Of a DNA stretch of 10,356 nt, positions 4,632 to 10,356 are shown one piece after another. Every line of letters begins with the position of its first letter. Position 1 is the stretch's first letter. The stretch is from Neorhizobium sp. UBA7851 (GTDB lineage Bacteria; Pseudomonadota; Alphaproteobacteria; Rhizobiales; Rhizobiaceae), in assembly GCA_002500765.1 (NCBI GenBank), contig DLSX01000179.1, positions 1 through 10,356 of the forward strand, given 5' to 3'. The notes beneath the pieces are model-generated. The model had not been told where the DNA came from, did no database searches, and saw only the letters and a program-made list of their open reading frames with translations. Position numbers and translations under genes: made by a program.

Positions 4632-5849
4632 ATGACGATCGATACCAGGACGCTCGGTTTCGGCAGCGGTGAGCGGGCGGTTTATGCATCAGACCCCTGG
4701 GGTTCAAGGGGCCGGATGTTTCCCGAAGACGGCAGCCTGACGCGCTCCGAATTCCAGCGTGACCGCGACCGCATCGTTCACACGACCGCTTTTCGCCGCT
4801 TGAAGCACAAGACGCAGGTCTTCATCAGCCCCGATGGCGATCACTATCGCACGCGTCTCACCCATACGATCGAGGTCGCCCAGATCGCCCGTGCCCTGGC
4901 GCGTGCGCTCAAGATCGACGAGGATCTGGCTGAAGGCGTGGCTCTCGTCCACGATTTCGGCCACACGCCCTTCGGACATACCGGCGAGGATGCTCTCGAC
5001 GAGGTGATGAAGCCCTTTGGCGGCTTCGATCATAACGCTCAGTCGCTCAGGGTCGTGACCAAGCTTGAGCGTCGTTATGCGGAATTCGACGGCATCAACC
5101 TGACCTGGGAAAGCCTTGAAGGCCTGGTCAAGCACAATGGCCCGCTGATGACGCCGGAAGGCGAGGGGCTGCACGGTCCGGTGCCGCAGCCGATCCGCGA
5201 TTATTGCGAGCTCCATGATCTGGAACTGGCAAGCTTCGCCAGCCTTGAGGCGCAGGTCGCGGCGATCTCGGACGATATCGCCTATAACACGCATGACATA
5301 GACGACGGGCTGCGCTCCGGCCTGCTGACATTCGAGATGCTGGAGGACGTGCCGTTCCTGGCCGGGCTGATGGGCCAGGTGAGGGCAAAATATCCCGACC
5401 TGGAGCCGAGCCGTTTCGCCTATGAAGTGACCCGCCGACAGATCACCCATATGGTCGAGGACGTAATCGGCGTAGCGCAGGCCAATCTTGCCGATGTCCG
5501 CCCGCAAAGTGCTGCCGACGTGCGGGCCGCGGGCAGGGTGATCGCGACTTTCTCGGCCGAAATGGCCGAGACGGATCGCCAGATCAAGAAACTGCTGTTT
5601 GCCCGCATCTATCGGCATCCGGAGATCATGCGCATCCGCGCCGGCGCCTCGAAGATCGTCACCGATCTCTTCGACGCTTATATGAACGACCCGACACTGA
5701 TGCGCAGCCACTACTGGGTCAACCATATTTCCGGGCTGAAACAGGCGGCAAGGGCGCGACACGTCGCCGATTATCTCGCCGGAATGACCGATACCTACGC
5801 CATCCGTGTGCATGGGGAGCTGTTTGACCAGACTCCCGATTTGCGCTAG
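4632..5849 (+). CDS. dgt: Deoxyguanosinetriphosphate triphosphohydrolase-like protein (HD superfamily dNTPase)
   Basis: The product is 405 residues, the usual length of the alphaproteobacterial dGTPase-like family. Enzymes of this family hydrolyse dNTPs to the deoxynucleoside and triphosphate, helping to set the dNTP pool. The metal-binding HD signature is complete: H78 in RLTHTIEVAQIAR, H107-D108 in ALVHDFGHTPFGH, and D214/D215 in AISDDIAYNTHDIDDGL. The N-terminal SEFQRDRDRIVHTTAFRRLK (39-58) and FISPDGDHYRTRLTH (64-78) are typical family motifs. The region around residues 174-195 (PEGEGLHGPVPQPIRDYCEL) is a less conserved loop. The gene is followed by argS after 63 bases with no T-run terminator, the same pairing seen in related chromosomes. 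The nucleotide preference of this subfamily cannot be read from sequence. Confidence 0.93.
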   Translation: MTIDTRTLGFGSGERAVYASDPWGSRGRMFPEDGSLTRSEFQRDRDRIVHTTAFRRLKHKTQVFISPDGDHYRTRLTHTIEVAQIARALARALKIDEDLAEGVALVHDFGHTPFGHTGEDALDEVMKPFGGFDHNAQSLRVVTKLERRYAEFDGINLTWESLEGLVKHNGPLMTPEGEGLHGPVPQPIRDYCELHDLELASFASLEAQVAAISDDIAYNTHDIDDGLRSGLLTFEMLEDVPFLAGLMGQVRAKYPDLEPSRFAYEVTRRQITHMVEDVIGVAQANLADVRPQSAADVRAAGRVIATFSAEMAETDRQIKKLLFARIYRHPEIMRIRAGASKIVTDLFDAYMNDPTLMRSHYWVNHISGLKQAARARHVADYLAGMTDTYAIRVHGELFDQTPDLR

Positions 5850-5869
5850 GCCGACCTCCAAACACCACC

Positions 5870-5884
5870 GGCTTTTCAAAAGCC
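5870..5884. repeat. Short perfect inverted repeat between dgt and argS
   Basis: GGCTTTT (5870-5876) and AAAAGCC (5878-5884) are complementary around one C. In RNA only about five pairs could form with a 5-base loop. It is too weak for a terminator by itself, and no separate T run follows. Confidence 0.3.
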
Positions 5885-5912
5885 CGCTTCGCATTACGCG
5901 TGGAAACGAGAC

Positions 5913-7670
5913 ATGAATCTTTTTGCTGACTTCGATACAAGAATTAAAAATGCGCTGGAAACGATTGATATTATCAAGGAAAAGCGCAGCGAAGTCGATT
6001 TCGGACGACTGACCGTTGAGCCGCCTCGCGATCAGAGTCATGGCGACGTGGCCACCAATGCGGCCATGGTCCTGGCAAAGCCGCTCGGCACCAATCCACG
6101 CGCGCTAGCAGACCTGATTTCGGCTGTATTGCGGAATGATCCAGACGTCAGCGAGGTTTCCGTCGCCGGCCCGGGCTTCATCAACATACGTCTTTCCACC
6201 GGTTATTGGCAGCGCCTGCTCGCCTCAATGATCGAGGCCGGTACCGATTACGGCCGCTCGACTGCCGGCTCAGGCAAGAAGACCAATGTCGAATATGTCT
6301 CGGCAAACCCGACGGGACCGATGCATGTCGGTCACTGCCGTGGCGCTGTCGTCGGCGACGCGCTGGCAAACCTTTTGTCGTTTGCCGGCTACGAGGTCGT
6401 CAAGGAATATTACATCAACGACGCCGGCGGCCAGATCGAGGTTCTCGCGCGCTCCGTATTCCTGCGTTACCGCGAGGCGCTGGGTGAAAATATCGGCGAG
6501 ATCCCGGCAGGCCTCTATCCGGGCGACTATCTCGTCCCGGTCGGCAAGGAACTCGCGGAAGAATTCGGCCCACGGCTGCACAACATGCCGGAAGAGGAGT
6601 GGCTTCCGCTTGTCAAGGACCGTGCCGTTGCCGCGATGATGGTGATGATTCGCGAGGATCTCGAAGCCCTCAACGTCCATCACGACGTGTTTTTCTCCGA
6701 GCGCACGCTGCATGCCGAAGGCGCCAAGCAGATCCGTGCCGCAATCAACGACCTGACCTTCAAGGGCCATGTCTACAAGGGCAAGCTGCCGCCGCCGAAG
6801 GGGCAGTTGCCGGAAGACTGGGAAGATCGCGACCAGACGCTGTTCCGCTCGACGGAAGTCGGTGACGATATCGACCGGCCGCTGATCAAGTCCGACGGCA
6901 GCTACACCTATTTCGCCGCCGACGTCGCTTACTTCAAGGAGAAGTACGACCGCGGCTTCGACGAGATGATCTATGTGCTCGGCGCCGACCATGGCGGGTA
7001 TGTGAAGCGCCTTGAAGCTGTTGCCCGGGCCGTTTCCGACGGCAAGGCGAAGCTGACGGTGCTTCTGTGCCAGCTGGTCAAGCTCTATCGCGATGGCGAG
7101 CCGGTGAAGATGTCGAAGCGTTCGGGCGATTTCGTCACCCTGCGCGAGGTCGTCGATGAAGTCGGCCGCGATTCGGTTCGCTTCATGATGCTCTACCGGA
7201 AGAATTCCGAGCCGCTGGACTTCGATTTCGCAAAAGTTACTGAACAATCGAAGGACAATCCGGTCTTTTACGTCCAGTACGCGCATGCCCGCTGCATGTC
7301 CGTCTTCCGTCAGGCTAAGGATGCCTTCCCGGATCTCGATGTCGATTCGCTCGATCTCGCTTCCACGGTCGCTGCAATCACCGATCCGAACGAGTTGCAG
7401 CTGGTGGCAAAGCTTGCCGAATACCCGCGGATAGTCGAGAGCGCAGCGCTTTCGCAGGAGCCGCATCGCATAGCGTTTTACCTCTATGACCTGGCCAGCT
7501 TCTTCCATGCGCACTGGAATAAAGGTAAGGAACAACCGGAATTACGTTTTGTTAACGATAAAAACCGAGAATTGAGTATCGCCAGACTTGGGCTGGTGCG
7601 TGCAGTTGCTTCCGTATTGAGGTCTGGCCTCACCATTACGGGCACGGCTGCGCCGCAAGAGATGCGCTGA
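5913..7670 (+). CDS. argS: Arginyl-tRNA synthetase
   Basis: The product is 585 residues, normal for ArgRS. This class I cytoplasmic enzyme charges tRNA-Arg. Domains in order are: the N-terminal ArgRS-specific domain (about 1-100, ending in VAGPGFINIRLS at 84-95); the catalytic Rossmann fold with the HIGH-type motif HVGH (138-141) inside ANPTGPMHVGHCRGA; the EYYINDAGGQIEVLA segment; the KMSKS-type loop KMSKR (399-403) in VKMSKRSGDFVTL; and a C-terminal DALR anticodon-binding domain starting near YVQYAHARC. GGAAACGAG at 5902-5910 is a weak ribosome binding site for ATG 5913. The first 50 bases and the stretch 7519-7580 are AT-rich compared with the rest and use codons rare here, such as TTA at 7542. 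It lies between dgt and the SPOR-type gene in a probable operon. Confidence 0.97.
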   Translation: MNLFADFDTRIKNALETIDIIKEKRSEVDFGRLTVEPPRDQSHGDVATNAAMVLAKPLGTNPRALADLISAVLRNDPDVSEVSVAGPGFINIRLSTGYWQRLLASMIEAGTDYGRSTAGSGKKTNVEYVSANPTGPMHVGHCRGAVVGDALANLLSFAGYEVVKEYYINDAGGQIEVLARSVFLRYREALGENIGEIPAGLYPGDYLVPVGKELAEEFGPRLHNMPEEEWLPLVKDRAVAAMMVMIREDLEALNVHHDVFFSERTLHAEGAKQIRAAINDLTFKGHVYKGKLPPPKGQLPEDWEDRDQTLFRSTEVGDDIDRPLIKSDGSYTYFAADVAYFKEKYDRGFDEMIYVLGADHGGYVKRLEAVARAVSDGKAKLTVLLCQLVKLYRDGEPVKMSKRSGDFVTLREVVDEVGRDSVRFMMLYRKNSEPLDFDFAKVTEQSKDNPVFYVQYAHARCMSVFRQAKDAFPDLDVDSLDLASTVAAITDPNELQLVAKLAEYPRIVESAALSQEPHRIAFYLYDLASFFHAHWNKGKEQPELRFVNDKNRELSIARLGLVRAVASVLRSGLTITGTAAPQEMR

Positions 7671-7735
7671 AAACGCCCTCATTTGCCCACATTGCTCTGG
7701 CAGCAACGTAGTAATGTAGGTGAGTGGACGAGGTA

Positions 7736-10356
7736 ATGGCGGATAATAACCTTGCGCGTAGCCGGAATGATGTGCCGGACTTCTTTGCTGATGGTGACCC
7801 GTTGGCGGAACTGGCACGGATTGTCGGTTATGAAGATCGGGTTGTTGCAAACCCGGCTCCTGTGGTTTCCGAGCCCGTAGCGGCAAGGCGAACCGACCCG
7901 GTCTTCAACCTTGAAGACGAACTCCTGCGAGAGTTTGAGCGCTACGATGCGCCCAGGCTCGACCCGGTGGACGATATCGTCGTCGCGGCACCTTCCGTGC
8001 CTGTGATCGACGATGTTCCCGTCGAGCCTGCTTTCGATAGCCGCGACTTCGTTGCCGGCTTCGATCCGTCGATTGCCGAGGGCGAACATCGCGACACGCG
8101 CGAACCGCTGCAGCAATGGGCGGTGGATGATGCTCCTAGTCGCGCTGACGATCCGCGGTTCGAACCTGCCGGTTACAATGCCGAATTGGCGGATCGCCAC
8201 CACGATGGCTTTGCCTATGACGCTCCCGCAGAAGATGAGCCTTCCTCCTTCTTGCTGGAGGTTGAAGCGCAGCGCTATGACGTGGTGGCTGTCGAAGAGG
8301 TCTCTGCCCCTTCGGTCGCCGCTCATGCCGAGCCCGAAATATCCTTCGACGATTTCGATCTGGCCGCGGAACTCGAAAACTCCTTCTCGGCTGCGCCGAT
8401 CGCAGAGCCGATCCCTGTAGCTGTTCCGGCAGCCGTTGCTCCGGTCGTAGCCGCCCCGGTGGTCGAGGCGCAGCCTGCGCCTTCGGAGGTTCAGCCGTCC
8501 TCGTTGGATGCCAAGCGTAAAGGAGCAGGGTATACGCCCAGCTTCCGTATGCCTCTTGCCAATTTCCAGTCTGGCGCCGGCGTTGCTTCGCAATGGCGCG
8601 AATCCAAGGTTCAGCCGCAGGCTGCTCCTGCCGCCTCGGAACCTGTTTCCGTGGCCGGTTCGGCTATGGCTGCATCCGTTTCGAACGCGGACGTCGGCCC
8701 GGTTGGCATTGCTGCCGCTCCGGCCCTGGCCATCCCTTCGCTGGACATTCCCTTGGCCGGCCCGGCTGAAGCGATTTCGGCAAAGGCCGCCTCGCTTTCG
8801 TCCGCACCTGCGCTGCGCGTGGAGAAGGATCCGTTCTCCGAACTGGATGATCTCCTTTCCGGCGCCGATCGTTATTCGGCTCAGCCCGTAAGCCGCCATG
8901 TCGGGCACGAGGTCCAGCCGCAGCCGGCCGTGGCGGCGCCCGTCGAGAAGCCTGTCTACGAGGCTCCTGCTGCGGCTCCGGCCGCGTCCGTAGACGCGGA
9001 TCCCTTCGCCGATCTCGATTTCGAACTGGCGCTTGACGATCTGGAGCTCGATCTGAGCGATATGGTGGTCGAGGAAAACAGCAAGACTGTTGCGCCGGTC
9101 GTCACCGCAAGCGAACCGAAGGTTTCCGCTCCCGCAGCAGCTGCTTACGTTGCTCCGCCGGCAGCCGCTACGGTCATCCCGCAAGCTGTCGCAGCTCCGG
9201 TTGCTGCACCTGTTTATGCCGCAACGCCGGCATTTAATGCTCAGGCCGCTTTCGACGCTCAGCGTCTCGATGGCTCCGAGCCCGAGGATGATGTCGCGTT
9301 CGACCCTGCTCTTCTTGCCGAGCCGGACGAACAGCCGGAGGTGATCGCCGAGCTCGACGTGCCGACGCTGACCGTCGAGGAAAAGCAAGAGCCGGTCTAT
9401 CGCAACGATTTCGACCTCGATATCGACGCAGAACTCGCCTCCTTGCTCGAAGCCCCGGAAACGGTAGCGCCTGTGCAGCGTGCAAACGCCGAAGCGCCGG
9501 TCGCGGCTGCAGCAGCCGTTGCTCCCGCTGCCCAGAAGTCCGTCTATGCGGACCTGGACGATTTCGAACGGGCACTGGAAGAGGATTTCCGTCGCAGCCT
9601 CGCGACGCCGCTTCCGGCGAACGAAGGGTACCCAGCGGCCGAAGATTACGAGCAGGACATCGACAACGGCGAGGGACGTGGATCGTCGCGCCGCTGGATC
9701 GCTCCGCTCGTGGCCGTTGGTGTCCTCGCCGTTTGCGGCGCTGGCGCCTATGCATTGTTCGGCAGCTCCTCCTCCGGTCTCGGCGGAAATGGCGAACCCA
9801 TGGTGATCGCTGCCGATAGCGAGCCGGTCAAGGTCGCCCCCGCCAACCCGGGCGGCAAGACCGTGCCGAACCAGGACAAGGCCGTTTACGACCGCGTTGC
9901 CGGTGCAGGATCGGAAGTTCCCAAGCAGCAGCAGCTGATTTCCAGCAGCGAAGAGCCCGTCGATGTGGTCCAGAAGACCCTGATGCCGGACACGCTTCCG
10001 CTGGAAGGCGAAAACGATATGCAGATGACCGAGGTGTCCGACACCGAGGATCCGCGCCTTCTGCCGCAGGACCAGCAGCCAGCCGGTGAGCAGCCCGTGA
10101 CCGTCATGCCGCGCAAGGTCAAGACGATGATCGTTCGTGCCGACGGCAAACTGGTCGAGCAGGAGGTCGAGCCTGCCGCTGCAGAAAAGATTGCCGCAGC
10201 ACCTGCAAGAGGCGATGCTCCGGCCCAGACGGCTGCTGCCTTCCCGACATCGGGTCAGGCGCCTGCTGCGTCCCCGGCCGGTATCGTTCCGGCGTCGGCT
10301 CCTGTATCCGCAGCGGCGGACGTCATGCCGGTCACGGCCCAGGCTCCGGCTGCGAT
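7736..10356 (+). CDS. Large SPOR-type membrane protein, cell envelope/division (3' end outside window)
   Basis: At least 873 codons are open to the window edge without a stop. In related chromosomes the gene after argS encodes a protein with a C-terminal SPOR domain, which binds denuded septal peptidoglycan; that domain would lie beyond the window, so the name rests on position and architecture. Visible parts are an N-terminal motif DPLAELARIVGYED (21-34); a long, acidic, Ala/Pro/Val-rich and probably disordered cytoplasmic region (about 35-650) with six similar acidic-hydrophobic motifs; two arginines then one membrane helix (654-675, nt 9695-9760, W to F); and a periplasmic Pro/Ala-rich linker from about 676 on. 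Basic residues before the helix predict N-in, C-out. ATG 7736 is chosen; GTG 7724 is the only other upstream in-frame candidate, because TGA lies at 7721. GAGG at 7730-7733 is too close for an ideal ribosome binding site. It starts 65 bases after argS. Confidence 0.8.
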   Translation, partial: MADNNLARSRNDVPDFFADGDPLAELARIVGYEDRVVANPAPVVSEPVAARRTDPVFNLEDELLREFERYDAPRLDPVDDIVVAAPSVPVIDDVPVEPAFDSRDFVAGFDPSIAEGEHRDTREPLQQWAVDDAPSRADDPRFEPAGYNAELADRHHDGFAYDAPAEDEPSSFLLEVEAQRYDVVAVEEVSAPSVAAHAEPEISFDDFDLAAELENSFSAAPIAEPIPVAVPAAVAPVVAAPVVEAQPAPSEVQPSSLDAKRKGAGYTPSFRMPLANFQSGAGVASQWRESKVQPQAAPAASEPVSVAGSAMAASVSNADVGPVGIAAAPALAIPSLDIPLAGPAEAISAKAASLSSAPALRVEKDPFSELDDLLSGADRYSAQPVSRHVGHEVQPQPAVAAPVEKPVYEAPAAAPAASVDADPFADLDFELALDDLELDLSDMVVEENSKTVAPVVTASEPKVSAPAAAAYVAPPAAATVIPQAVAAPVAAPVYAATPAFNAQAAFDAQRLDGSEPEDDVAFDPALLAEPDEQPEVIAELDVPTLTVEEKQEPVYRNDFDLDIDAELASLLEAPETVAPVQRANAEAPVAAAAAVAPAAQKSVYADLDDFERALEEDFRRSLATPLPANEGYPAAEDYEQDIDNGEGRGSSRRWIAPLVAVGVLAVCGAGAYALFGSSSSGLGGNGEPMVIAADSEPVKVAPANPGGKTVPNQDKAVYDRVAGAGSEVPKQQQLISSSEEPVDVVQKTLMPDTLPLEGENDMQMTEVSDTEDPRLLPQDQQPAGEQPVTVMPRKVKTMIVRADGKLVEQEVEPAAAEKIAAAPARGDAPAQTAAAFPTSGQAPAASPAGIVPASAPVSAAADVMPVTAQAPAA

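Noticed and set aside
4704..6041. A 445-codon open frame antisense to dgt
   Set aside because: It lies opposite the complete HD-domain gene and runs into the start of argS; typical shadow of GC-rich codon use.
6270..7535. A 421-codon open frame antisense to argS
   Set aside because: It lies wholly opposite argS, whose HVGH and KMSKR motifs are intact. The antisense product shows no recognisable motif.
7679..9388. A 569-codon open frame antisense to the SPOR-type gene
   Set aside because: It arises from the Ala/Pro-rich, G/C-ending codons of the sense strand. The translation is rich in Arg, Gly and Cys with no family motif, while the sense frame has a membrane helix and coherent composition.
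8339..9601. The repetitive Ala/Pro/Val codons of the SPOR-type gene as a DNA tandem repeat or mobile element
   Set aside because: The repetition is compositional at the protein level. I see no exact tandem DNA unit, terminal inverted repeats or target-site duplication.
1..10356. A previously undescribed defence, toxin-antitoxin or mobile system
   Set aside because: All long intact frames belong to recognised chromosomal families in an order typical of rhizobia. No integrase, transposase, restriction, CRISPR or toxin-like gene is visible.

Overview
The window is a stretch of alphaproteobacterial chromosome, almost certainly from the family Rhizobiaceae (Rhizobium, Agrobacterium or Sinorhizobium relatives). 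The evidence is GC-rich coding sequence with strong G/C preference at third codon positions, a recognisable ExoR protein, and a gene order typical of these chromosomes: valS end, an OmpP1/FadL porin, exoR, xthA and an erpA-type gene on the opposite strand, then dgt, argS and a large membrane protein. In rhizobia that last gene is usually followed by nagZ, scpAB and tatABC; this last point is from memory and lies outside the window.

Layout. Positions 1-303 are the C-terminal end of valyl-tRNA synthetase, closed by a strong terminator. Positions 656-1915 encode a FadL-type outer membrane protein behind an untranslated leader of up to about 290 bases with three inverted repeats. This unit has its own strong terminator. 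After about 420 bases without a convincing gene comes exoR (2386-3180), a secreted Sel1-repeat regulator. It converges on a leftward pair, an ErpA/IscA-type iron-sulfur carrier (4134-4463) followed by exonuclease III (3232-4038). From a divergent intergenic region, dgt (4632-5849), argS (5913-7670) and a very long SPOR-type membrane protein (7736 to the window end, open) run rightwards with gaps of about 65 bases and no clear terminator, so they are probably co-transcribed.

Functionally the window holds translation (valS, argS), DNA repair and nucleotide pool control (xthA, dgt), iron-sulfur cluster delivery, and cell-envelope functions (FadL porin, ExoR control of exopolysaccharide and motility, the SPOR-type divisome/envelope protein). 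I see no mobile element, CRISPR array, tRNA, rRNA or defence system. The region reads as ordinary core chromosome. The observations most worth checking are the repeated acidic-hydrophobic motifs in the cytoplasmic part of the SPOR-type protein, and the structured leaders of the fadL-type gene and exoR.
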